Of a DNA stretch of 64,000 bases, positions 53,512 through 62,523 are shown piece by piece. Location: positions 127,539-191,538 of the forward strand of contig CAISDA010000040.1 in NCBI GenBank assembly GCA_903884005.1. The letters are read 5' to 3'. A model generated the notes under the pieces. That model had not been told where the DNA came from and ran no database searches. It saw only the letters and a list, made by a program, of their open reading frames with translations. Origin of the DNA: an uncultured Ignavibacteriota bacterium (GTDB lineage Bacteria; Bacteroidota; Ignavibacteria; UBA10030; UBA8401). Position 1 is the stretch's first letter. Each line of letters opens with the position of its first letter. A program made the translations under genes and the position numbers.

Positions 53512-53552
53512 ATAAAACAAAAAGGTGAACTATTCTTTCGAATAATTCACCT
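53512..53552 (-). terminator. Intrinsic terminator after nagA
   Basis: A 13-bp stem with one C-A mismatch (53523-53535 pairing with 53540-53552, 4-nt loop) followed on the minus strand by TTTTTGTTTTATTT. It lies about 50 bp after the nagA stop and ends the long xseA-to-nagA run. Confidence 0.85.
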
Positions 53553-53603
53553 CATGTAGTTCCGGGCGCCGATGCAGGGTGCCATCGCCGTGCAGCACGC
53601 ATG

Positions 53604-54791
53604 TTATGCGTGCAGTTCGTGCGTGATGATGTGTTCCTTCTGATATTTTACGATGCCTTCGCAGATCGTCGCCTGCACTTCAAAGTCGTCGTCCATGATC
53701 ACAATGTCAGCATCCTTCCCGACGGCCAGTATCCCTTTGCGATGTTCCTTTGCGATCACTTTTGCGCCGTTGAGCGATGCCATGCGCACGGCATCGCACA
53801 GAGACACGCCGACCTCCTGCACCATGTTTTTCACGGCCTTCTCCATGGTGAGCGTGCTCCCGGCGAGCGTACCGTTGGGCAGGTACGCCCGTTTTTCCTT
53901 CACGACGATCCGTTGATCCATAAAATCATAATCGCCGTCGGGCATGCCCGTTGCCCGGAGCGAATCCGTGACGAGAATGATGCCGCCGTTGCCCTTGATG
54001 TTGAAGAGCAGTTTCATGACCTGCGGATTGACATGGATCGTGTCGGCGATCAGTTCCACTTTCAGTTCGTGGCGGAGCAGCGCGCTGACCATGATGCCGG
54101 CTTCACGGTGATGAAACGGCCTCATCGCATTGAACATGTGCGTCACATGCGCTGCGCCGTTGTCGATCGCTTTTTCGATGTCTTCATACAGCGCCAGAGA
54201 GTGTCCGATGGACGGCACAACACCGCTGATCGCCGCGGCCCGTATCACGTCCAGATTTCCCGGAACTTCCGGGGCGATCGTCATGATCTTGATGTACCCC
54301 TTCCCCGCCTCATACAAACGTTTCCATGCATCGACGCTCGGCTTCCACAGATATTCGACCTTGTGCACTCCTTTCATTTCGGGATTGATGAACGGCCCTT
54401 CCATGTGGATGCCCCAGATGTTTGTCTCCGCGGTGCTCGCGGCATAATTGGCGAGGCGGCTGATTGTTTCAAGCAATTGATCGGTTGGCTTGCTGAAAAG
54501 CGAGGCAAGCATACCCGTCGTTCCATGCTTGAAAAAAAATTCGGATGCCGTGCGTATCGATTCGTCGTTGTTGTCCGAAAACCCCGCTCCACCCCCGCCA
54601 TGCACCAACAGGTCAACGAATCCCGGGGTTACCGTCATGCCGCTGAAGTCATAGCGCGGAATGCCCTGACCGATCGACACGTCTTCCATTTTTCCCAACT
54701 CTGAAATCGATTTTCCGTCGATAACAATCGCGCCGTGCTCAACGATTCGAAACGGTGTGACTATCCTTACATTGGTAATTGCGTAATGCAT
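53604..54791 (-). CDS. nagA: N-acetylglucosamine-6-phosphate deacetylase
   Basis: Removes the acetyl group of GlcNAc-6-P in amino-sugar and cell-wall recycling. The 395-aa amidohydrolase has the metal motif VDLLVHGGGG, Glu in HMEGPFINPEM, VPSIGHS, VTHMFNAMRPFHHREAG, and the catalytic Asp in LVTDSLRATGMPDG. GAGG precedes the ATG. Last gene of the nine-gene run; nagB is not nearby. Confidence 0.95.
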   Translation of the reverse strand: MHYAITNVRIVTPFRIVEHGAIVIDGKSISELGKMEDVSIGQGIPRYDFSGMTVTPGFVDLLVHGGGGAGFSDNNDESIRTASEFFFKHGTTGMLASLFSKPTDQLLETISRLANYAASTAETNIWGIHMEGPFINPEMKGVHKVEYLWKPSVDAWKRLYEAGKGYIKIMTIAPEVPGNLDVIRAAAISGVVPSIGHSLALYEDIEKAIDNGAAHVTHMFNAMRPFHHREAGIMVSALLRHELKVELIADTIHVNPQVMKLLFNIKGNGGIILVTDSLRATGMPDGDYDFMDQRIVVKEKRAYLPNGTLAGSTLTMEKAVKNMVQEVGVSLCDAVRMASLNGAKVIAKEHRKGILAVGKDADIVIMDDDFEVQATICEGIVKYQKEHIITHELHA

Positions 54792-54812
54792 GAATTCCTC
54801 GTTGTGTGTGTG

Positions 54813-55475
54813 TTACCGTATTGCCTGCTGCAGTTCCTTAAATGATGCCTCGATGGTGCCCTGCGCAAAGACAGCGCTGCCCGCCACCAGAATGTCCGTT
54901 CCGGCTTCGGCGACAGACGCAGCATTGTCGAGCGTGACGCCGCCATCGACTTCAATGAGCGTTGACAAATTCATTGAACGGATCATCGCCGAAAGATTCT
55001 GTATTTTATCGATGCTCGTGGGGATGAACGACTGGCCGCCGAATCCGGGGTTCACCGACATGATCAGCACCAGGTCGCAGTACGGCAGGATCTCCGATAA
55101 GAATTCTATGGGCGTTGCCGGATTCAGGCTCACGCCCGGCTTCATGCCCAATTCCTTGATGCGTGTCACGGTCCGGTGAAGATGGCGGCATGCCTCGTAA
55201 TGCACCGTCAGATAGGTCGATCCTGCGCCGGCAAATGCTTCGAGATACCTGTCGGGTTCTTCGATCATTAAATGCGTGTCCAGTGGAAGGCGGGTGACCT
55301 TCCGGATCGCTTTCACCACCGGTGGCCCGATGGTGATGTTCGGCACGAAATGGCCGTCCATCACATCCACATGCAGAATCTGTACCCCCGCGTCCTCGCA
55401 TTGGCGGATGTCGTATTCAAGGTTCGCAAAGTTTGCCGATAACAGGGACGGCGCTATGATTTTTGAGTGAGTCAT
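54813..55475 (-). CDS. rpe: Ribulose-phosphate 3-epimerase
   Basis: Interconverts ribulose-5-P and xylulose-5-P in the pentose phosphate pathway. The 220-aa TIM barrel has IAPSLLSANFANLEYD, HVDVMDGHFVPNITIGPPV, HLMIEEPD, MSVNPGFGGQSFIP and the phosphate site VDGGVTLDNA. AGGA before the ATG. It lies between the PASTA and nagA genes. Confidence 0.97.
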   Translation of the reverse strand: MTHSKIIAPSLLSANFANLEYDIRQCEDAGVQILHVDVMDGHFVPNITIGPPVVKAIRKVTRLPLDTHLMIEEPDRYLEAFAGAGSTYLTVHYEACRHLHRTVTRIKELGMKPGVSLNPATPIEFLSEILPYCDLVLIMSVNPGFGGQSFIPTSIDKIQNLSAMIRSMNLSTLIEVDGGVTLDNAASVAEAGTDILVAGSAVFAQGTIEASFKELQQAIR

Positions 55476-55484
55476 GTCGGTGTC

Positions 55485-56267
55485 CTAATTTTCCCGTGTG
55501 CTCTTTGATTTGTCAATCGGCGAGGCGATGATCAGGTCGACATTTTTTTCGACGGTCACGACCTCCAACGGACGTGGTACTTGTTCGATCACCGTATTGG
55601 GCAGCAGATCGGCCGACGGCTGATACACGACCGTCCCGACGGACAAGCCTTTTTCGAGAAGTCTCTTTTGCGCATCGGTCAAAGATTTTCCGATCAGATC
55701 AGGCACGGCGATGCTGTCGATCGATGTGCCCGCACTGACCATGAAATTGACGAATCCATTATGCCGTGTGTTTGTCCCCTGCGGAGGCTCCTGCGACATG
55801 ATGATGCCTTCGGGAAATTCCGTCGATATGGCATACGACACCGCGCCCTGATGCAGTCCGATCCTGTCGAGCGTGAATTTCGCGTTGCGGAGCGTGCTGC
55901 CTTTGAACGACGGAATCACGACGAGTTTCTCGCCTCCCGAGATCGTCAAATACACACGGCGTCCTTCTTTGACGTATTGCAGCGGATCCGGATTCTGCCC
56001 CACCACGCTTCCCTCGGGATATTGCTTGTCCATGCGCGTATCGCCGAGCAGCGGCTCAAGGTTCAGGGATTTCAACAGCGTGATCGCATCCGCCTCTTTC
56101 ATCCCAACGACATTCGGAATGGAAACGGTGGGCTTGTTGACATACCATGGCATGACGATGGAATCGATCACTGCTATGACGATAAGGAAAAATCCAACCA
56201 CCACATAGGTAATTTTTGCCGGCCGGGATACCGCCATTCGAAGTGCTGTTTTTTTGTACTCAGTCAT
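55485..56267 (-). CDS. PASTA-domain membrane protein without kinase
   Basis: A 260-aa protein with one membrane segment (about residues 20-40, YVVVGFFLIVIAVIDSIV) and three PASTA repeats outside it (starting about 48, 117 and 185: VSIPNVVGM, VVIPSFKGS, IAVPDLIGKS). PASTA domains bind peptidoglycan fragments. In Gram-positives they sit on PrkC/PknB kinases; here no kinase domain is present. It precedes rpe, as does prkC in Firmicutes operons, so it may be a kinase-less relic or a cell-wall adaptor. Topology puts the PASTA repeats in the periplasm. Confidence 0.92.
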   Translation of the reverse strand: MTEYKKTALRMAVSRPAKITYVVVGFFLIVIAVIDSIVMPWYVNKPTVSIPNVVGMKEADAITLLKSLNLEPLLGDTRMDKQYPEGSVVGQNPDPLQYVKEGRRVYLTISGGEKLVVIPSFKGSTLRNAKFTLDRIGLHQGAVSYAISTEFPEGIIMSQEPPQGTNTRHNGFVNFMVSAGTSIDSIAVPDLIGKSLTDAQKRLLEKGLSVGTVVYQPSADLLPNTVIEQVPRPLEVVTVEKNVDLIIASPIDKSKSTREN

Positions 56268-56270
56268 GGG

Positions 56271-56858
56271 CTATCGCTTCATCAAATTTTCAATGTATTT
56301 GCCGACGAGGTCAAATTCCAAATTGACCTGCGTGCCGACGGCATAACTGCCGAATATCGTATGGTCCATCGTAAACGGAATGATCGCCACCGTGAATGTC
56401 GACGGTGCACATCGGGCTACAGTGAGGCTCACGCCGTCGACGGCTATCGAACCCACCGGGATAAGATACTTCCGGTATCGTTTTGGAAAGGCGATCGTGA
56501 TCAGCCAACTGGTCTCGAGTTGTTCGATCTTCTTCACCGTTCCAATGCAGTCCACATGCCCCTGAACGAGATGTCCACCGAGCCTCTGCTGCAGAGACAC
56601 GGCACGCTCCAGGTTTACACGCATGTCTGTGCGCAGCGCACCGAGGTTCGTCTTCGTGAGCGTTTCATGGACCGCATGGACCAGAAATCGTCCTTTGTAT
56701 TTTTGCGTCACGGTCAGGCACGTGCCATTGACTGCAATGCTGTTGTCAATGCCGAGATCGCGAGTTACCAGCGCTGCTGTAATGGCAAAATCAATCCCAT
56801 CTCCGCGCGGAGATACGAGTGTGACTATGCCCGTTTCCTCAATGATTCCTGTAAACAT
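56271..56858 (-). CDS. ribE: Riboflavin synthase alpha chain
   Basis: Dismutates two 6,7-dimethyl-8-ribityllumazines to riboflavin. The 195-aa protein has the start MFTGIIEETG and two lumazine-binding halves (SIAVNGTCLTV; SIAVDGVSLTV; GGHLVQGHVD). An AGGA site precedes it. It lies 72 nt after ribD. No FMN riboswitch is visible upstream. Confidence 0.96.
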   Translation of the reverse strand: MFTGIIEETGIVTLVSPRGDGIDFAITAALVTRDLGIDNSIAVNGTCLTVTQKYKGRFLVHAVHETLTKTNLGALRTDMRVNLERAVSLQQRLGGHLVQGHVDCIGTVKKIEQLETSWLITIAFPKRYRKYLIPVGSIAVDGVSLTVARCAPSTFTVAIIPFTMDHTIFGSYAVGTQVNLEFDLVGKYIENLMKR

Positions 56859-56930
56859 TATCGTCCTGCATAGTAGTCGATGAATAATTTTGACAACGAT
56901 GCCATCATGTATTTTCCGCTGGCCGTCGTT

Positions 56931-58040
56931 TTACACGTAAGTGAGAGTATATTCATCCATCGTATCCCTTCCGAATTTCACGCGTGAGCGTAATCTCCGG
57001 CGAATTGAATCGTCACGCGCGGCTATGCCTGAAATTCCTGTCCCAAATTGGCTCGGCGATGTAAATTGATACAGAATATCCGCAGCCTTCGCCCGCAGGA
57101 AACCCCGATATACATCGGCTCCGCCTTCGACCAGGACCGAAATGATCTGCTGTTCTGCCAGATCTGCGAGGATGTCACAGACAGGAATTTTTTTATTCGC
57201 GCCGGCCCGGAGCTGCACGACAACAACACCCTTCGATTCGAGCAGCGATATCTTCTCGAGCTTTTCCACGTCGCGTGTTCGTGCAGTATAAACGATGGTC
57301 CCCGTTTCACCGGCCGTCGTCACGAGCACCGCATCGAGTGGAACACGCAGCCTGCCGTCAAGCAGTACGCGCAGCGGATTGCTACCTTTTACACTGCGCA
57401 CGGTGAGCAGAGGATCGTCCGCTATCACCGTCCCGGCGCCCACGAGTATTGCGTCGAATGATGCGCGCAGCGCATGGACTTTTTTTCTCGATTCGGCGTT
57501 CGTGATCCATTGTGAGGATCCGTCGGCTTTCGCAATGAAGCCGTCGGAGGTTTGCGCTGTCTTCAACGCAACGAACGGCCGCTTGTGCCGGCACCATGCG
57601 AAAAATTGTTCGTTCAACTGTATCGCTTCGTTGCGGCAGCGTCCCACTTCGCACCGCACTCCGGCAGCGCGCAGCCTGCGTATGCTTTTTCCGTTCACCA
57701 GCGTGTTCGGATCCTTGACCGCAGCAACAACGCGTGAAAATTTTTGCGCAATGATCAGATCGACGCACGGGGGTGTCTTGCCCTCATGAAAACACGGTTC
57801 GAGCGACACATACAGCGTTGCGCCTTCGAGCACTTCTCCACGGCGCCGCGCATCGAGCACAGCGTTCACTTCCGCATGGTTGCCGCCGAACTGCCTGTGA
57901 AATCCCGTGCCGAGCACCCGGCCATCCCGGACGATGACAGCGCCGACCATCGGATTCGGACTCACAAGACCCCGCCCCTTGGCGGCGAGTGTCAGGCAGG
58001 CCCTCATGTACTCGGCATCCTGCGTTTCCAACGTCGTCAT
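56931..58040 (-). CDS. ribD: Bifunctional riboflavin deaminase/reductase RibD
   Basis: Carries out the deamination and reduction steps after GTP cyclohydrolase II. The 369-aa protein has the deaminase zinc site (NHAEVNAV and PCFHEGKTPPC, residues about 54-95) and a reductase domain (from about 150: ALKTAQTSDGFIA and LVEGGADVYRGFL). It is coupled by a 4-nt overlap to the Gfo/Idh gene. ribB/ribA and ribH are not in the window. Confidence 0.96.
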   Translation of the reverse strand: MTTLETQDAEYMRACLTLAAKGRGLVSPNPMVGAVIVRDGRVLGTGFHRQFGGNHAEVNAVLDARRRGEVLEGATLYVSLEPCFHEGKTPPCVDLIIAQKFSRVVAAVKDPNTLVNGKSIRRLRAAGVRCEVGRCRNEAIQLNEQFFAWCRHKRPFVALKTAQTSDGFIAKADGSSQWITNAESRKKVHALRASFDAILVGAGTVIADDPLLTVRSVKGSNPLRVLLDGRLRVPLDAVLVTTAGETGTIVYTARTRDVEKLEKISLLESKGVVVVQLRAGANKKIPVCDILADLAEQQIISVLVEGGADVYRGFLRAKAADILYQFTSPSQFGTGISGIAARDDSIRRRLRSRVKFGRDTMDEYTLTYV

Positions 58041-59053
58041 TTAAAAACGATCTCCCTTTTTTTTGCAGCCGACCGATACACTGCATCGACGATCTTCATG
58101 CGCTCAACGGCTTCTTCGGCGCTGGAGATCAGCGAATGAAGTCCGCGCACAGCACCGACGAAATGCTTCAATTCATTTTCAAACGACCGTGTCAGCATCC
58201 GTTGTGTCGGATCGACTTTCTCGGGCGTTACATCCACGATTCCTCCGTGCATGTCCTTGTGGATGCGCAGCGGGTTGATCTTGCCGCTGCCCTGATCTCC
58301 ATAGATATTGCAGTAATGCAGTTCGTTCTCGATCATGAAGCTCCAGCTCACTTCGATGGTGATCGTTGCACCGTTTTTCATCGAAAGGAAAACGGCCGAC
58401 GAATCTTCGACGTGCGAATTCTTGAGGGAGTAATTCACAGCGCTCACTCGCTCCACTTCCGGATAGCCCGTCATCCACAGCGCAAAGTCGAGCATCACGA
58501 TCCCGAGGTCGAGAAAGACGCCCCCGCCGGAGATCGACTTTGTCTGGAGCCACGTGTGCTCGGGAAGCGGCTTCTTCAGCCAGCCTGCTTTCACGTAGAA
58601 CACTTTTCCGATTTCGTTGTTTTCAATGAAGCTGCGCAGGAGCATGGCATCGGGACGAAAGCGGTTATTCATGCCGACCATCAATTTGCGTTTTGTCCGT
58701 TTGACGGCGTCGGCTATGAGGAGCGCCTCTTCATATTTACGGGCAACCGGCTTTTCGACAAACACGTCGCAGCCCGCCTCGAGCGCTGCAATGGAAATAT
58801 CTTTGTGACTGTCTGTGGGCGTGCAGATATCGACCGCATCCAGCTCAGCCTCTTTCAGCATCTTGTGGTGATCGGTGTAGTATTGTTTGATCCCGTATTT
58901 ATCGGCGATGGCGCGGGCGCGTCCTTTGCCCGAGTCGCAGACAGCGACGATCTCGACATCCCGCAGACGGGAAAGGATCGGCAGGTGGTAGAGCTGCGCG
59001 ATCCATCCTAATCCGATGACGCCAATGCGAATTTTTTCTTTTTTTTCTGTCAT
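58037..59053 (-). CDS. Gfo/Idh/MocA family oxidoreductase
   Basis: A 338-aa NAD(P)-dependent oxidoreductase. The Rossmann motif is RIGVIGLGWIAQLYHLP, the cofactor loop VDICTPTDSHKDI and the EKPVARKYEE motif with the catalytic Lys. The C-terminal domain fits the family. The substrate is unknown (sugar, inositol or bile-type). The ATG at 59053 lies 2 nt after the dxs stop; a longer frame exists but starts inside dxs. It is coupled to both dxs and ribD. Confidence 0.92.
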   Translation of the reverse strand: MTEKKEKIRIGVIGLGWIAQLYHLPILSRLRDVEIVAVCDSGKGRARAIADKYGIKQYYTDHHKMLKEAELDAVDICTPTDSHKDISIAALEAGCDVFVEKPVARKYEEALLIADAVKRTKRKLMVGMNNRFRPDAMLLRSFIENNEIGKVFYVKAGWLKKPLPEHTWLQTKSISGGGVFLDLGIVMLDFALWMTGYPEVERVSAVNYSLKNSHVEDSSAVFLSMKNGATITIEVSWSFMIENELHYCNIYGDQGSGKINPLRIHKDMHGGIVDVTPEKVDPTQRMLTRSFENELKHFVGAVRGLHSLISSAEEAVERMKIVDAVYRSAAKKREIVFK

Positions 59054-59055
59054 GA

Positions 59056-60972
59056 TCACCGTCGACTGGATTGTGTGAAAAGACAAGCGGCTTCCATGGC
59101 GATGCCCGGGGCATCGAGATGGGTCAATTGATACAATTCCGAGGGCGATCCCTGTTCCACAAATCCGTCCGGCAGGCCGATGACTTTCACATGCTTGTTC
59201 ATCATTCCGAGACGGAGGAGTTCCTCGACGACCGCGGACCCGAATCCGCCGACGACCGAATTTTCTTCGACCGTCACAATGGCGCTGAAGCGGCCGGCAA
59301 TGTCCTTCACACGCGCGGCGTCGATGGGCTTGGCAAATCGCATGTTCACCACCTCGGCGTGAATGCCCTGCTCCTTCAGCAGTGCTGCGGCATCAAGCGA
59401 GTGATGTACCATCGTTCCGATGGCGAGTATCGCAACGTCGCTGCCTTCGCGCACCACCTCACTCTTGCCGATCTCCATTGGTGTGAACCCTGTCCGCAGT
59501 GTGAGTCCGAACGAATTTCCTCTGGGGTATCGCAGCGCAATGGGGCCGCCCCGATATTCAACGGCGGTGTAGAGCATGTCGCGCAATTCCTGTTCGTCCT
59601 TCGGTGCCATGATCACCATGCCGGGAATGCAACGCAGGAATGAGAAATCAATCATGCCGTGATGCGTCGGTCCGTCCGCCCCCACAAGCCCCGCACGGTC
59701 CATCACAAAGACCGCATGCAGTCCCTGCAGGGCGATGTCGTGAATAATCTGATCATATCCCCGCTGGAGGAAAGTTGAATAGATGGCCACAACGGGAATA
59801 TACTGCTCGGTCGCCATTCCCGCGGCGAATGTGACTGCGTGCTGCTCTGCAATGCCGACATCGAAAAACCGATCGGGCATTTCCTTTTGCAATATATCCA
59901 AGCCTGTCCCGTCGGGCATTGCAGCGGTGATGCCCACGACCTTCGGATTTTCTCTGCAGATCTCCACCAGTGCCTGGCCGAATATTTTCGTGTACGACGG
60001 CGGCGCATTGCCCTTCGGCGATTTTCCCGTCTCCCGGTCGAACGGCGTCACGCCGTGCAGCTTGGCTGCATCCTGTTCGGCCGGAGCATATCCTTTGCCC
60101 TTTTCCGTGATGACATGGATCAGGATCGGTCCGTTGATCTCTTTCACATGATTGAAAATTTCGACCAGTTTTTTCACGTTATGGCCGTTGAAGGGGCCGT
60201 AGTAGCGGAAGCCGAATGCCTCAAAAAGCATTCCCGGCGTGATCACCACGCGGAGTCCTTTTTCCAATTTATGCGCCGCGATGCGGAGCCGGTCGCCGAA
60301 CGAATCCAGTTTGCCGGTGAGCTCCCAGACGTCATCCTTCAATTTTTTATAGGACGGATGCGTCAGCGCCTCTGAAAAATAATTTCTGAACGAAGAAATA
60401 TCGGGCTTGATGGACGACAGGCTCACCATATTGTTGTCGTTCAGGACGACGATAATATTTTTTTTCAGCACGCCGGCATTCGTCATGGCTTCGAAGGCCA
60501 TGCCCCCGGTCATGGAGCCGTCTCCGACAATGGCCACGACCTTGTTTTTCCTGTGGTCGAAATCCCGAGCAGCCGCCATGCCGAGAGCGGCGGAGATCGC
60601 GGTATTGGCATGGCCTGCGCCGAATGTGTCGTAGATGCTTTCGTCGCGTTTCAGGAAGCCGCTGATGCCGTGCAATTGCCTGATCGTGTCCATCCGGTCT
60701 TTGCGGCCGGTCAAAATTTTGTGGGGATATGCCTGGTGCCCGGTATCCCATACGAGCTTGTCGTCGGGAGTGTTGAATGCGTAATGCAGTGCGACGGATA
60801 ATTCAACGGCGCCGAGGCCGGCCCCGAGATGACCGCCTGTTTTCGACACCGAATCGACCAAAAATTCACGCACTTCCGCGCACACGGCCCGCAGGTCCTG
60901 CATCGATAATTTTCTCAGGTCCTCGGGAGAGTGAATTGTATCCAGTAATGGTGTTGTGGAATGTGCTGTCAT
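59056..60972 (-). CDS. dxs: 1-deoxy-D-xylulose-5-phosphate synthase
   Basis: First step of the MEP isoprenoid pathway and source of DXP for thiamine and pyridoxal. The 638-aa thiamine-diphosphate enzyme has KTGGHLGAGLGAVELSVALH, VGDGSMTGGMAFEAMTNAG, GVTPFDRETGK, and FFDVGIAEQHAVTFAAGMA. It lies 1 nt after xseB stops. Confidence 0.97.
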   Translation of the reverse strand: MTAHSTTPLLDTIHSPEDLRKLSMQDLRAVCAEVREFLVDSVSKTGGHLGAGLGAVELSVALHYAFNTPDDKLVWDTGHQAYPHKILTGRKDRMDTIRQLHGISGFLKRDESIYDTFGAGHANTAISAALGMAAARDFDHRKNKVVAIVGDGSMTGGMAFEAMTNAGVLKKNIIVVLNDNNMVSLSSIKPDISSFRNYFSEALTHPSYKKLKDDVWELTGKLDSFGDRLRIAAHKLEKGLRVVITPGMLFEAFGFRYYGPFNGHNVKKLVEIFNHVKEINGPILIHVITEKGKGYAPAEQDAAKLHGVTPFDRETGKSPKGNAPPSYTKIFGQALVEICRENPKVVGITAAMPDGTGLDILQKEMPDRFFDVGIAEQHAVTFAAGMATEQYIPVVAIYSTFLQRGYDQIIHDIALQGLHAVFVMDRAGLVGADGPTHHGMIDFSFLRCIPGMVIMAPKDEQELRDMLYTAVEYRGGPIALRYPRGNSFGLTLRTGFTPMEIGKSEVVREGSDVAILAIGTMVHHSLDAAALLKEQGIHAEVVNMRFAKPIDAARVKDIAGRFSAIVTVEENSVVGGFGSAVVEELLRLGMMNKHVKVIGLPDGFVEQGSPSELYQLTHLDAPGIAMEAACLFTQSSRR

Positions 60973-60973
60973 C

Positions 60974-61207
60974 TTATTCGTAATCGCTCAATTCAATTTT
61001 TCCGTTGGCGTTTTTGGTGATCTGTTGTATGCGCAATTCGGCCTTCGCCAGCGTTTCGTTCAATTGTTTCGCGAGCGCGGCGCCTTCTTCGTATAACGCG
61101 ATGGACTCTTCAAGCGAGGCGCTTCCCTGTTCGAGCGTCTCAACGATTTTACCCAAGCGCGACATCGTTTCTTCAAACGACGGTTTGACAACTTCTTTTT
61201 TAGCCAT
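60974..61207 (-). CDS. xseB: Exodeoxyribonuclease VII small subunit
   Basis: The 77-aa small subunit of exonuclease VII. It has the family helical pattern FEETMSRLGKIVETLEQG followed by ALYEEGAALAKQL. Overlaps xseA by 8 nt. Confidence 0.95.
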   Translation of the reverse strand: MAKKEVVKPSFEETMSRLGKIVETLEQGSASLEESIALYEEGAALAKQLNETLAKAELRIQQITKNANGKIELSDYE

Positions 61208-62420
61208 GTGTGTGTGTGTTGGTTGGTCGGATGTCCTTCACCACTGCGCTTGCCTCGCCGTCTGACATTTCCACGGTGATCAGATCGTTCGCCGCGAGAA
61301 CGGCAGCACTCGCAACGATCGTTCCGTTCCTGCGCACGACGGCATATCCCCGCTTCAGCGCAAGGCGCGGATCGAGTGCGGTCATTCGTGCGGCCATTGA
61401 CTCTGCGGTGTGCGACAATAGCGCGATGCGATGTGCAAGCGAAGCGGAACAGCGCCGCTCCAAATCATCGATGAACTGCATTCGTTGGCGCAGGACATCG
61501 ATCGGTCTATTGAATGCGTAGCTGCCGATGAGATGCTTGATTGTGTCTCTATGGGATTCGATGGACGATTCGAGTGCTTCCTTCATAGCATACGAATATT
61601 CGCGAACAACGTCAAATACATCATTGCGGTCCCTGACCACGAGCTCGGCCGCTGCAGACGGTGTCGGCGCGCGGAGATCGGCAACCAAATCGCTGATGCT
61701 GAAATCGATCTCATGGCCAACGGCGCTGATAACGGGAATGTGCGAATTGTAGATCGCCCGGGCGACGACTTCTTCGTTGAAAGCCCATAGGTCTTCAAGT
61801 GATCCTCCCCCGCGTCCTGCGATAATGACGTCCACGGTGTCGTCTTCGTTCAGGAGCTCGATGCCCGCAGCAATTTCTTCCGCTGCGCCGATGCCCTGCA
61901 CTTTGACGGGAACAAGCAACAGTTCCAAGAGCGGGAACCGCCTCTGGAGCACGCTAATCATATCGCGGATGGCCGCTCCCGTAGGCGATGTGACAAGACC
62001 GATCCGTTGTGGATATTCGGGCAGCGGCTTTTTGTGTGCCTGATCGAATAATCCCTCGGCGCTGAGTTTTTTTTTCAAGCGTTCCAACGCAAGCTGCAGT
62101 GCGCCAACACCATCCTGTTGAATGTGAAAACAATCGAGCTGATAATTGCCGCGGGGCTCGTACACGGTGATATTGCCGCGGATGATGACCCGCATGCCGT
62201 CCTGCACCTTAACGGCGACTGAAGCTGTGCGGCTCCGCCACATCACGGCGGAGATCTGTGCGCCTTCGTCTTTCACGGTAAAATACCAGTGCCCCGACGA
62301 GTGATGCTTGAAGTTCGAGACTTCCCCCTGCACCCATATGTCGGTGAAGCCGAGTTCAAGAACGCCTTTGATCTGGCGTGTGATCTCCGTAACGGTGACA
62401 ATCCTGCGTTCGTCATTCAT
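61200..62420 (-). CDS. xseA: Exodeoxyribonuclease VII large subunit
   Basis: Catalytic subunit degrading single-stranded DNA. The 406-aa protein has the N-terminal OB fold (VTEITRQIKGVLELGFTDIW; VQGEVSNFKHHSSGHWYFTV) and the core TSPTGAAIRDMISVLQRRFP, AGRGGGSLEDLWAFNEEVVA and HEIDFSISDLVADLRAPTPS. The ATG at 62420 (MNDERRIVTV) fits; two earlier ATG codons lie in AT-rich sequence without similarity. The C-terminus ends in a TG-repeat coding for Thr-His-Thr-His-Gly. It opens the nine-gene run. Confidence 0.95.
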   Translation of the reverse strand: MNDERRIVTVTEITRQIKGVLELGFTDIWVQGEVSNFKHHSSGHWYFTVKDEGAQISAVMWRSRTASVAVKVQDGMRVIIRGNITVYEPRGNYQLDCFHIQQDGVGALQLALERLKKKLSAEGLFDQAHKKPLPEYPQRIGLVTSPTGAAIRDMISVLQRRFPLLELLLVPVKVQGIGAAEEIAAGIELLNEDDTVDVIIAGRGGGSLEDLWAFNEEVVARAIYNSHIPVISAVGHEIDFSISDLVADLRAPTPSAAAELVVRDRNDVFDVVREYSYAMKEALESSIESHRDTIKHLIGSYAFNRPIDVLRQRMQFIDDLERRCSASLAHRIALLSHTAESMAARMTALDPRLALKRGYAVVRRNGTIVASAAVLAANDLITVEMSDGEASAVVKDIRPTNTHTHG

Positions 62421-62523
62421 AGGAAGAAATATAGCGGATATTGTGCTCATTTCAAATTTCAATTATCAAAAAAATATTCTTATATTTTCATGATAGTCCT
62501 TTAACCACAAAACGGAGACCCTT

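Noticed and set aside
56859-56930. Possible FMN riboswitch between ribD and ribE
   Set aside because: The 72-nt gap is too short and lacks the conserved RFN elements.
61206-61219. TG dinucleotide run at the xseA/xseB overlap
   Set aside because: Short and coding for Thr-His; no sign of phase variation.
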